64,000 nt of DNA from Rossellomorea aquimaris. Its GTDB lineage: Bacteria; Bacillota; Bacilli; Bacillales; Bacillaceae_B. The stretch covers positions 124,001-188,000 of the forward strand of contig NZ_MINN01000106.1 of NCBI RefSeq assembly GCF_001877785.1, in the 5' to 3' direction. The first letter of the stretch is position 1, and each line of letters starts with the position of its first letter. This document shows, piece after piece, positions 56,325 to 64,000 of the stretch. The notes beneath the pieces are model-generated. The model was not told the DNA's origin and ran no database searches. It saw only the letters and a list, made by a program, of their open reading frames with translations. A program made the translations under genes and the position numbers.

Positions 56325-57794
56325 ATGGATATCAATATAGAAACGTTAACGTCGATTATTATTTATTTAGTGGGTATGTTAATCATTGGTTACTTAGCTG
56401 CTAAATTAACAAGTAACTTATCTGACTATGTGTTGGGAGGAAGACGTCTGGGCGCGGGAGTTGCAGCGCTGAGTGCGGGATCCTCAGACATGAGCGGCTG
56501 GTTGATGCTGGGTCTTCCGGGTGCAGTATATGCAAGCGGAATGGGTTCCATCTGGCTGGCAATCGGACTGGCTGTAGGGGCATACCTGAACTGGCAATTC
56601 GTTGCGAAACCATTCAGGGTTTATACGGAAGTAGCGAACGATTCGATTACCGTTCCTGATTTCTTTGAAAATCGTTTCCACGATAAAAGCAAAATACTTC
56701 GAGTGTTTTCTGCAATAATCATTCTCATTTTCTTCACCTTTTACACTTCATCTAGTTTAGTCGGTGGAGCAATCTTATTAGAAGAATCATTTAACATGGA
56801 TTACCGTTTGGCGCTTTGGGTAGGTGCTGCAGTCATCCTGTCTTACACATTCTTCGGCGGGTTCCTGGCAGCGAGCTGGACGGATTTCATCCAGGGGATC
56901 CTGATGTTCCTTGCATTGATCATCATCCCGGTTGTTGCAATCAATGAGCTCGGCGGCTGGAATGAAACAGTAAGTGCTGTCGGGGCAATTGATACATCTT
57001 ACCTTGACATTTACACAGGCGCAACATTTGTAGGTGTCGTTTCACTGTTGGCATGGGGACTGGGATACTTTGGACAGCCTCATATCATCGTGCGCTTTAT
57101 GGGTATCAAATCAACGAGAGAAATTCCAAAAGCACGCCTGATCGGTATGGTATGGATGATTGTTTCCCTTTTCGGGGCAATCTTTGTCGGATTCTCAGGT
57201 ATCGCATATTTTGCTGATTCACCGCTAGAGAATTCAGAAACAGTGTTTATCATGTTCTCCCAAGTTCTGTTCAACCCTTGGGTAGCCGGATTCTTACTGG
57301 CGGCAATCCTTTCTGCCATCATGAGCACAGTCGATTCACAGCTGCTTGTTTCATCAAGCGCGCTCGCTCAGGACTTCTATAAGGCCATCTTCCGCAAAGA
57401 TGCCAGCCAAAAAGAAGAAGTTCTTGTCGGCCGTATTTCAGTGGTTGTCATCGCGATCATCGCCATTTTCCTTGGATACGATCGTGACAGTAAAGTATTG
57501 GAGCTTGTAAGTTATGCTTGGGCCGGATTCGGTGCCGCATTCGGTCCGGTAGTCATTTTCAGCTTGTTCTGGAAACGCATGACCCGAAATGGTGCACTTG
57601 CAGGTATGCTTACAGGTGCTGTAACAGTCATTGTCTGGGCACAATTAACAGGCGGACTGTTCGATATCTATGAATTACTTCCAGGTTTCATCTTTGCATC
57701 GATTGCAATTGTGATCTTCAGCTTTGTCGGCAATGGTCCAACAAAAGAAGTACAGGAAGAATTCGATACCGTGAAAGCTCGTTTAAGAGATTAA
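56325..57794 (+). CDS. putP: Sodium/proline symporter
   Basis: A 489-residue SSS-family transporter with 13 expected membrane segments. YVLGGRRLGAGVAALSAGSSDMSGWLMLGLPGA contains the sodium-site region of PutP; FFTFYTSSSLVGGAILLEE, FFGGFLAASWTDFIQGI and LAAILSAIMSTVDSQLLVSS are conserved. It imports proline with Na+; an osmotic (OpuE) role is possible. RBS AAAGGAG lies in the end of the accessory gene. No putA or putB is present. Confidence 0.92.
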   Translation: MDINIETLTSIIIYLVGMLIIGYLAAKLTSNLSDYVLGGRRLGAGVAALSAGSSDMSGWLMLGLPGAVYASGMGSIWLAIGLAVGAYLNWQFVAKPFRVYTEVANDSITVPDFFENRFHDKSKILRVFSAIIILIFFTFYTSSSLVGGAILLEESFNMDYRLALWVGAAVILSYTFFGGFLAASWTDFIQGILMFLALIIIPVVAINELGGWNETVSAVGAIDTSYLDIYTGATFVGVVSLLAWGLGYFGQPHIIVRFMGIKSTREIPKARLIGMVWMIVSLFGAIFVGFSGIAYFADSPLENSETVFIMFSQVLFNPWVAGFLLAAILSAIMSTVDSQLLVSSSALAQDFYKAIFRKDASQKEEVLVGRISVVVIAIIAIFLGYDRDSKVLELVSYAWAGFGAAFGPVVIFSLFWKRMTRNGALAGMLTGAVTVIVWAQLTGGLFDIYELLPGFIFASIAIVIFSFVGNGPTKEVQEEFDTVKARLRD

Positions 57795-57805
57795 TCAGTA
57801 TGAAA

Positions 57806-57841
57806 GAAAGGCCCGATACTCTGGTATCGGGCCTTTTTATT
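57806..57841. terminator. Bidirectional terminator between putP and uppP
   Basis: AAAGGCCCGATAC / GTATCGGGCCTTTTT with 4-nt loop, serving both convergent genes. Confidence 0.93.
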
Positions 57842-58678
57842 TTAGAAATATAGTACATAAATGACCAATACCAGCAAAATGCGGTAGATCGCAAACGGGA
57901 TCAATTTCACTTTGTTGATCAGCTTCAAAAAGAATTTTATCGAAACAAGCGCGAAAATAAATGCTGAGATGAATCCTGCAGCCATGAACGGAAGGGCATC
58001 GATCGTAAAGAACTGCCAGTTCTTTGCGAGAGACAAAACGCTTGCGCCTAGCATGATCGGCACAGCCATAATGAAGGTGAAATCTGCTGCCGTTCTGTGA
58101 TTCATGCCAAGCAGGACCCCGCCCGATATCGAAGAACCCGACCGTGAAAAGCCCGGCCAAAGTGCGAGACATTGGATGAGTCCGACGATCAACGCCTGCT
58201 TGTGAGTGATCCTGTCCACCGATTCAACCTTCACAGAGTTGTATTTCGAACTGATCACATCGGCAATGATCATGAAAATCGCGCCGACGAATAAACCGAC
58301 CAGGACCGTCTCGATTGAAAATAAATACTCATCGATCGCGTCTTCAAACAGGACACCCAGCACACCTGCCGGAAGCAGCCCGACAATGACGTGTGACAGC
58401 TTTAATTTGTGACCGGAAGATTTAACTGCTGTTCTCCGGGACGTGAAGTCCAGCATATCTATGAACCGTTCCCTGAAGATGACGACCACTGCCAATATTG
58501 AGCCGAGCTGGATGACTACCTTGAATGTATTCGCCGGGTACTTACCCAGAAATTCCTTTGACTGCAGCCACAGGTCATCCACAATGATCATATGTCCTGT
58601 CGATGAGATTGGCGCAAATTCTGTCAGACCTTCTACCAGTCCTAAAATGATTGCTTTAACTAATGTGTATAGATCCAT
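57842..58678 (-). CDS. uppP: Undecaprenyl-diphosphatase
   Basis: A 278-residue integral membrane BacA-type phosphatase that recycles the lipid carrier for peptidoglycan synthesis and can give bacitracin tolerance. Catalytic motifs GLVEGLTEFAPISSTGHMII and LWPGFSRSGSSISGGVLLGM are present. ATG at 58678 follows GGAGAG; the frame is open to 58738 without a better start. Two small membrane/secreted genes lie upstream on the same strand. Confidence 0.94.
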   Translation of the reverse strand: MDLYTLVKAIILGLVEGLTEFAPISSTGHMIIVDDLWLQSKEFLGKYPANTFKVVIQLGSILAVVVIFRERFIDMLDFTSRRTAVKSSGHKLKLSHVIVGLLPAGVLGVLFEDAIDEYLFSIETVLVGLFVGAIFMIIADVISSKYNSVKVESVDRITHKQALIVGLIQCLALWPGFSRSGSSISGGVLLGMNHRTAADFTFIMAVPIMLGASVLSLAKNWQFFTIDALPFMAAGFISAFIFALVSIKFFLKLINKVKLIPFAIYRILLVLVIYVLYF

Positions 58679-58752
58679 TGTTGCTCTCCATTCTGTAAAA
58701 GTCTTCTGCCATAAACTGAAGTGGTTTATAAAAAACATGATGCCCGCGGCAA

Positions 58753-58944
58753 TCAGAGGCCGAATATTTTTGCAATCTTATCCCAGTTCATCAACTGCGA
58801 CGCAGGGATATCGGGGAAAATGGAATCAAGGCTTTTTCCCATTAAGATGGAAGATAAATAAATTGCCCCTAAGAAAGCAGTCAGACCTGCAAGGCAGGTG
58901 ATGATGCAAATAATCGTCTCTTTACTATAATTGTTTTCTCTCAA
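58753..58944 (-). CDS. Small membrane protein (63 aa)
   Basis: TTG start after AGGAGAGAGTTTCA. One long hydrophobic segment (about 10-34: IICIITCLAGLTAFLGAIYL) is followed by a polar outer part ending MNWDKIAKIFGL. No family recognised. The gap to uppP is 74 bp, so co-transcription is possible. Confidence 0.6.
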   Translation of the reverse strand: MRENNYSKETIICIITCLAGLTAFLGAIYLSSILMGKSLDSIFPDIPASQLMNWDKIAKIFGL

Positions 58945-59050
58945 TGAAACTCTCTCCTATACTCAGAATTTGATTTTCTGAGGCAATGCAAACAGACCTC
59001 AGAAATGACTGAAGTTGAAAATAAATCATCTATTCATTTGAGTATGAGAT

Positions 59051-59377
59051 TTAGATAGAGAGGTAATTCGAACAGTGCATGACCATATGGAGGAATCCGC
59101 CGGAATCAGGCGAAATGACCATGGCAAAGAAGTTCACATTGGTAAGTGAAGTGAGGATGGCTTGTTTGAAAGGTATAGAAGGCTTCTGGGGAAGCAAACT
59201 GTCAGGAAGCTGCGGCAAAGATGACACCGATGAAAGAATCACATCGACTCCTGTAATATAGGAGTTATCTGTTATGCTCTGCTCATCGTCCGTAATCAAT
59301 ACATAGCGGTCTGCATCCTGCATAGGGACGAAAAACACGATTGTGCTTAACAGAAATAATAGAGCAAACTTCTTCAC
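59051..59377 (-). CDS. Small secreted or anchored hypothetical protein
   Basis: GTG start after GAAGGAGGTTTTGAAG gives 108 residues: KKFALLFLLSTIVFFVPMQD is a signal peptide or anchor, then a polar domain with no cysteine until the C-terminal HMVMHCSNYLSI. I recognise no domain. It is separated by 106 bp from the small membrane gene downstream. Confidence 0.6.
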   Translation of the reverse strand: MKKFALLFLLSTIVFFVPMQDADRYVLITDDEQSITDNSYITGVDVILSSVSSLPQLPDSLLPQKPSIPFKQAILTSLTNVNFFAMVISPDSGGFLHMVMHCSNYLSI

Positions 59378-59516
59378 CTTCAAAACCTCCTTCTCAAACA
59401 AGACTAAATCTATTATAACTGCTTTTTCCGGAGTGTCTAGAAAATGATGGAGATTTCTTTTAGTATTAGGATGAAGATTCTATTAATATAGGAAATTAAA
59501 AGGAGGCGCTTCATGG

Positions 59517-59942
59517 ATGAAAAGAAAGCTGAGGGGCCACCATCTCTTATGTACCTACGGATTCAGGGGGATGGGGTACAGCGAGGGCTTCGTTAAAGTC
59601 ATGACAGAAATCACTGATGATTTCCGTGATGAAGATTCGGATTTTCAGGTGCAGGTGCTGCAGGGATTCGATGATGCCTGTCAGGCTTGTCCGCACAGGG
59701 GACGGACAGCATGCGTGAAGAGTGAGGACTCAAACGGACACGTCCTGTCGATGGATTGGAAAGTAATCAGCCACTTAGGATTAACAGCCGGGGAGAGCTA
59801 TATGAAATCAAATCTTGTCCGGCTGACGGCTGAAAAAGTGAACCCGGATGATCTCGATTACTTATGTGAAGGATGTTCATGGCTGGAATATGGAGTTTGT
59901 AAGGAAGGAATCAGGGGATTGAAAGAGAAGTATGGCGGTTAG
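59517..59942 (+). CDS. DUF1284 protein with four-cysteine clusters
   Basis: A 141-residue protein matching DUF1284: KLRGHHLLCTYGFRGMGYSE at the N-terminus, CQACPHRGRTAC in the middle and CEGCSWLEYGVC near the C-terminus. The seven cysteines suggest an iron-sulfur cluster or zinc site. RBS AAAAGGAGGC. Function unknown. Monocistronic. Confidence 0.85.
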   Translation: MKRKLRGHHLLCTYGFRGMGYSEGFVKVMTEITDDFRDEDSDFQVQVLQGFDDACQACPHRGRTACVKSEDSNGHVLSMDWKVISHLGLTAGESYMKSNLVRLTAEKVNPDDLDYLCEGCSWLEYGVCKEGIRGLKEKYGG

Positions 59943-60084
59943 TGGGGAAGTGAGTTGGATTTGTGATGGATTAGGCCGGTTTTTCAGCTGATTTCAGCTT
60001 AGATACTGGTGGAATTTCACAATTCGAATGATTTATTGAAGGATTTACCTGTATGAGAGGTTGTGTTTTTATAGCAGAAGGGAG

Positions 60085-60150
60085 ATATGCTGTCTATCTC
60101 GGGATTTATGCTCCTGATTCTGTTTTTATGCTCCTAATGCTCCTATAAAA
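60085..60150. repeat. Short ~20-nt periodic TATGCTCC array
   Basis: ATGCT words at 60087, 60108 and 60128 (spacing 21 and 20) plus one at 60137, mostly as TTTATGCTCCT. This is the reverse complement of the AGCATAAA word of the 29277 array. Confidence 0.6.
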
Positions 60151-60198
60151 ATGATTCTAACTTAGCGGTTACCAATCCAACCGCAGTGCCCCGAACAA

Positions 60199-60224
60199 TC
60201 AAAAACCGGGTATCCCTACCCGGC
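60199..60224 (-). terminator. Terminator of the TetR-family gene
   Basis: On the minus strand CCGGGTA / TACCCGG, 4-nt loop, then TTTTTG. Confidence 0.85.
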
Positions 60225-60239
60225 CCATGCAAAATGCTC

Positions 60240-61091
60240 CTAAAGCTCGTAATACTCCCTGATTTTCTCCACCAATCTGCGCAGCGAAGGGTAGCCTTCT
60301 ATGTTGACAATCATTCCTTTGATGACGATCGGCCGTGTTTCTTCCTTCAATATCTCTTCTTTAATCACTTCAAGTGAGACCAGTCCGGTTTCGTCCTCGA
60401 CACTCTCCAGGTGTTCGTCAATCATCCTGATAAGCATTCCTTCATTTAACGGCCCGGCTTCCGCCGACTGCAACAGGGGAGTCAGTTTTTCTGTGGACAG
60501 GACAGGTTCTTCCCCACTTCCTAGGAGACCGTGAACCAGGTCGTCCACACGTTTCAGAATGAATTCCGACAAGTAGCGGAAATCCATTTCAATTTTATCG
60601 AGTATAACGACTTCCAGGTAAGATTTAAGAATGCCCTGGATGATCAGTGACAGGTCCCAGAAATATGGTTCGATTTCATTTCCGTAGATGGCGGTCAGCC
60701 GGCGTTTATAAAATTCATAAGTGTGTACTTTCATTTGATGAAGCAGGGCATGTATGTCTTCGTTGAACGGCATCGCGTTTTCCCTGATCTGCATGATGAT
60801 GAATTCTTTATGTTTCCAGACTTCCACGAGCTGGAACTCAAGCTGCTTGCGGAATTTTTCATATGGGACCAGGTCTTCGTGTTCAATAAGATCCACCTGG
60901 TCCCTGATCATTTCGAAATAATATTTCATGATGGCCAGCAGAAGGGCTTCCTTCGATTTGAAATACAGGTAAAATGCCCCCTTGGAAATGTCGCACTCAT
61001 TCACGATTTCCTGGACTGAGGCGGCATTGAATCCTTTGCTGGCAAATAACTTTATGGATGTTTCGATGATTAACTTTTCTTTTTCCTTCAT
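60240..61091 (-). CDS. yerO: TetR-family repressor, YerO-like
   Basis: A 283-residue regulator. The N-terminal TetR helix-turn-helix (about 1-55) reads IIETSIKLFASKGFNAASVQ and CDISKGAFYLYFKSKEALLL. A long effector domain follows. It is divergent from the RND pump gene, as yerO is from swrC (yerP) in B. subtilis; three TGAC-N6-GTCA sites lie between them. It likely represses the pump until an exporter substrate binds. Confidence 0.88.
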   Translation of the reverse strand: MKEKEKLIIETSIKLFASKGFNAASVQEIVNECDISKGAFYLYFKSKEALLLAIMKYYFEMIRDQVDLIEHEDLVPYEKFRKQLEFQLVEVWKHKEFIIMQIRENAMPFNEDIHALLHQMKVHTYEFYKRRLTAIYGNEIEPYFWDLSLIIQGILKSYLEVVILDKIEMDFRYLSEFILKRVDDLVHGLLGSGEEPVLSTEKLTPLLQSAEAGPLNEGMLIRMIDEHLESVEDETGLVSLEVIKEEILKEETRPIVIKGMIVNIEGYPSLRRLVEKIREYYEL

Positions 61092-61127
61092 GCTTTTCGC
61101 TCCCCGGTAAACTCCTTATTTACATTA

Positions 61128-61227
61128 TGACCGATTGGTCAGTAAAAATAAACCTTTATTTTCTAACAAGTATTGACTGTTGACTGTATGGTCAGTTATA
61201 TTAGTCTATGTTATGACTAGTCAGTCA
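61128..61227. promoter_or_regulatory. Three TGAC-N6-GTCA operators and swrC promoter
   Basis: TGACCGATTGGTCA (61128-61141), TGACTGTATGGTCA (61181-61194) and TGACTAGTCAGTCA (61214-61227) are 14-bp inverted repeats of one pattern. The likely swrC promoter is TTGACT (61173-61178) with TATATT (61197-61202), 18-nt spacer, so the second site lies in the promoter spacer and the third near the start. Confidence 0.75.
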
Positions 61228-61250
61228 GAAAGAGAAGGGATGAATAGAGA

Positions 61251-64000
61251 GTGAACAGTATAATCAATTTTGTGCTTAAGAATAAGTTTGCTGTTTGGCT
61301 GATGACTATCATCGTCATCGTGGCAGGCTTATATTCAGGCTTTAATATGAAGCTTGAAACACTTCCGAATATCAATGTTCCGGTTGTCAGTGTGACGACT
61401 GTCTACCCAGGCGCAGCGCCTGAAGATGTGGCAGAAAAAGTCTCTGAACCGATTGAAAAACGTCTGGAAAACTTGGACGGTGTAAATGTAGTGAGTTCCT
61501 CATCTTTCCAAAACGCATCTTCCGTCCAAATTGAATACAAATTTTCAAAGGATATGGATGAAGCGAAAACCGAAGTGGAGGAAGCTTTATCTGAAGTTTC
61601 GTTCCCGGATGGCGTTCAAGAGCCTGATGTGACAAGGATCAGCATGAACGCATTCCCGGTCATCGCGTTAAGTGTGGCAAATGAGGATCAATCACTTGCC
61701 CAGTTAACTTCTACAGTCGAAGAGACCATCATCCCGGGCCTCGAAGGTCTTGACGGGGTCGCTTCTGTCCAGGTATCCGGTCAGGAAATACAAGAAGCCA
61801 ATCTTGTTTTTGACCAGGAAAAGCTCGCGCAATACGGCCTTGATGAAGAAACGGTCAAGAATATGATCAAGGGCTCCGATGTGACGGCGCCGCTCGGTCT
61901 TTATACGTTTGGTGACACCCAGAAATCGGTTCTCGTTGACGGGAATATTTTCACTCTGGAAGATTTGAAAGAAATTAAAATTCCTGTGACACCGTCCGGC
62001 GGAGAGGGCATGGCCCCGTCCCAGGGTGCACAGGGCCAACAGGCACCATCTCAACAGGCAACACCTCAGCAGAACATGCCAGCCGATGTGAAGATCCCTA
62101 CGGTTGAACTGGGAGATATCGCAAACATCGAGGTGACCGGTAAAGCCGAATCGGTTTCAAGAACCAATGGTAAAGAGTCCATCGGCGTTCAAATCGTAAA
62201 AGCGGCCGATGCCAATACGGTCGATGTTGTTAATGCGGTAAAAGATGAAGTGAAGAAATTCGAGAGAGATATCGACAATATCGAGATCATCTCTACCTTT
62301 GATCAGGGTGAACCGATTGAACAATCCGTCAGCACGATGCTGAATAAGGCATTGTTCGGGGCAGTATTCGCGGTCATCATCATCCTTCTTTTCCTTCGTG
62401 ACATCAAATCGACGATCATTTCGGTCATCTCGATTCCATTATCGCTTTTAATTGCGATCTTATTGTTGAATCAAATGGATATCACGTTGAATATCATGAC
62501 ACTTGGTGCGATGACGGTAGCCATCGGACGCGTCATCGATGACTCCATCGTCGTAGTGGAGAACATCTACCGAAGAATGTCCCTGAAGGGTGAAATGCTG
62601 AAAGGGAAAGAACTGATCCGTGAAGCAACGAAAGAAATGTTCGTGCCGATCATGTCTTCAACGATTGTCACGATTGCGGTATTCCTTCCGCTGGCGCTTG
62701 TTTCCGGCATGGTAGGAGAGCTTTTCCTTCCATTTGCATTGACGATTGTGTTTGCCCTGCTGGCATCACTTCTCGTTGCCGTGACCATCGTGCCGATGCT
62801 TGCGCATTCCATGTTCAAAAAAAGTGCAGGCAAGAAGCATAAAGAGAAGACGAGCCGCCTGGCGAACTGGTACAGAGGAGTACTAAATTGGACACTGAAT
62901 CATAAAATCATCACTTCAATCCTTGCAGTGGCGATGCTTGTGGGAAGCTTGTTCCTTGTTCCCCGCATCGGTGTCAGTTTCATCCCTTCCGATGAAGAAA
63001 AAATGATGATGGCTACGTATAAGCCGGAGCCTGGTCAGACGAAAGAAGATGTAATGGAAATCGCAGGTGAAGCGGAAGAATACCTGCAGGGCCGTAAAGA
63101 TGCAGAAACGATCCAGTATTCAGTCGGAGGGGAAAACCCGATGAATCCCGGCAGCACAAGCGATGCCATCTTCTTTGTGGAATACAATGACGACACAGAA
63201 AATTTTGCGGATGAAAAAGAAAAAGTCATCCAGGACCTTCAGAAACAGACAGGTAAAGGCGAGTGGGCACAGCAGGATTTCTCCGCGAGTGCCGGAAGCA
63301 ATGAAATCGTCGTATTTGTATACGGTGACACACTTGAGGAAATCAAACCTGTCGTAAATGAAGTACAGGGTAAGATGAAAGACATCAAGGATGTTAAAAA
63401 AGTGGATTCAAGCATCTCCGAGTCATATGATGAATACTCGCTTGTTGCGGACCAGGAAAAACTGAGCCAGTACGGCTTGACTGCGGGTCAGATTGCCATG
63501 GAACTCGGACAGACCCGCGAACGTCCTGTCCTGACAACGATCGAGAAAGACGGGGAAGACGTAAATGTCTATCTTGATGTTGAAAAAGAAGAATATGAAA
63601 ACATTGAAGATCTGACTGGCAAAACGATTCAATCTCCGCTGGGCATGGAAGTGCCGATTGAAGATGTCGTGAAGGTCGAAGAAGGCGAAACATCTGATAC
63701 CGTCTCAAGACGGGACGGCAAGGTGTACGCGAAAGTCAGCGGTGAACTGAGCTCAAGCGATGTTTCCAAGGCATCCGCTGCCATCCAGAAAGACATTGAG
63801 GAACTCGACCTGCCATCCGGCATCGATGTGAACATGGGCGGGGTGACAGAGGATATCCAGGAATCATTCACGCAACTGGGTCTTGCGATGCTTGCAGCGA
63901 TTGCGATTGTTTACCTGATCCTGGTCATTACATTCGGCGGCGGCCTTGCGCCATTTGCCATCCTGTTCTCGCTTCCGTTCGCAATCACAGGGGCCCTTGT
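61251..64000 (+). CDS. swrC: RND efflux transporter SwrC (AcrB/HAE1 family), 3' end beyond window
   Basis: The frame from a GTG at 61251 stays open to the window end (about 916 residues). It starts NSIINFVLKNKFAVWLMTII (first membrane helix), followed by PNINVPVVSVTTVYPGAAPE, typical of RND pumps. Membrane helices resume near residue 365 (ALFGAVFAVIIILLFLRDIK), with the conserved AIGRVIDDSIVVVENIYRR. A Gln/Pro-rich loop (about 248-277, GQQAPSQQATPQQ) is unusual. B. subtilis SwrC exports surfactin and aids swarming; the substrate here is unknown. Confidence 0.9.
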   Translation, partial: MNSIINFVLKNKFAVWLMTIIVIVAGLYSGFNMKLETLPNINVPVVSVTTVYPGAAPEDVAEKVSEPIEKRLENLDGVNVVSSSSFQNASSVQIEYKFSKDMDEAKTEVEEALSEVSFPDGVQEPDVTRISMNAFPVIALSVANEDQSLAQLTSTVEETIIPGLEGLDGVASVQVSGQEIQEANLVFDQEKLAQYGLDEETVKNMIKGSDVTAPLGLYTFGDTQKSVLVDGNIFTLEDLKEIKIPVTPSGGEGMAPSQGAQGQQAPSQQATPQQNMPADVKIPTVELGDIANIEVTGKAESVSRTNGKESIGVQIVKAADANTVDVVNAVKDEVKKFERDIDNIEIISTFDQGEPIEQSVSTMLNKALFGAVFAVIIILLFLRDIKSTIISVISIPLSLLIAILLLNQMDITLNIMTLGAMTVAIGRVIDDSIVVVENIYRRMSLKGEMLKGKELIREATKEMFVPIMSSTIVTIAVFLPLALVSGMVGELFLPFALTIVFALLASLLVAVTIVPMLAHSMFKKSAGKKHKEKTSRLANWYRGVLNWTLNHKIITSILAVAMLVGSLFLVPRIGVSFIPSDEEKMMMATYKPEPGQTKEDVMEIAGEAEEYLQGRKDAETIQYSVGGENPMNPGSTSDAIFFVEYNDDTENFADEKEKVIQDLQKQTGKGEWAQQDFSASAGSNEIVVFVYGDTLEEIKPVVNEVQGKMKDIKDVKKVDSSISESYDEYSLVADQEKLSQYGLTAGQIAMELGQTRERPVLTTIEKDGEDVNVYLDVEKEEYENIEDLTGKTIQSPLGMEVPIEDVVKVEEGETSDTVSRRDGKVYAKVSGELSSSDVSKASAAIQKDIEELDLPSGIDVNMGGVTEDIQESFTQLGLAMLAAIAIVYLILVITFGGGLAPFAILFSLPFAITGAL

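Noticed and set aside
56044..56340. 98-aa frame upstream of putP
   Set aside because: It overlaps the 35-aa accessory gene and the putP start in another frame, is rich in Cys/Arg and has no RBS.

Overview
The window looks like a chromosome segment of a low-to-mid GC Gram-positive spore-forming bacterium of the Bacillaceae. The grounds are AGGAGG-type ribosome binding sites, CcpA (cre) and CodY-like boxes, a T-box leader, SwrC/YerO, YjcD and YfmL relatives, and palindromic intergenic repeats of the kind common in Bacillus sensu lato. The exact genus cannot be fixed from the sequence. No rRNA, tRNA, phage, IS transposase or CRISPR array was seen.

Region 1 (1-19.5 kb) is an aromatic amino acid catabolic island. 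It starts with the end of a thiolase gene and a PaaX-type regulator, which point to phenylacetyl-CoA metabolism. A nitronate monooxygenase-like flavoprotein follows, then a three-gene ABC transporter of the TrpXYZ type, an FlK-like thioesterase, phenylalanine dehydrogenase, a complete 2-oxoacid dehydrogenase complex (E1alpha, E1beta, E2, E3), 4-hydroxyphenylpyruvate dioxygenase, a HisC-like aminotransferase, a flavin reductase-like protein, a fumarylacetoacetate hydrolase-family protein and homogentisate dioxygenase. Two of its promoters share the same architecture: CodY-like box, TTGACT -35, and a CGTTNNATTAACG operator exactly 32 nt after the start of the -35. A perfect cre precedes phenylalanine dehydrogenase, and an unrecognised structured RNA precedes the aminotransferase.

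Region 2 (20-36 kb) is a branched-chain and threonine biosynthesis block: ilvE-ilvD-[T-box]-ilvB-ilvH-ilvC-leuA-leuB-leuC-leuD-ilvA, then hom-thrC-thrB. The ilvE promoter has a cre about 88 nt upstream of the expected start and a CodY-like box next to the -35.

Region 3 (36-47 kb) is mixed: a double AbrB-domain protein, a CPA1 antiporter with a probable ATT start, an orphan PAS histidine kinase, a YfmL-like helicase, an amidohydrolase, a GNAT acetyltransferase, a YjcD-like helicase and small ORFs. Region 4 (47-54 kb) holds kynB-kynU (no kynA) and a gluconate locus (an RpiR regulator divergent from gntP-gntK). Region 5 (54-64 kb) holds a YebC-family protein, three tiny acidic ORFs, a flavodoxin-like reductase, a PutP symporter with a 35-aa accessory protein, uppP, a DUF1284 protein, and the YerO-SwrC pair, with SwrC cut by the window end.

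The intergenic DNA is unusually structured. A roughly 126-bp palindromic element occurs four times in tandem, twice inverted elsewhere, and once nested inside a second element family. Four separate intergenic arrays carry different short words at the same spacing of about 20 nt, and one array of CCWGG-centred palindromes repeats mostly every 25 nt.
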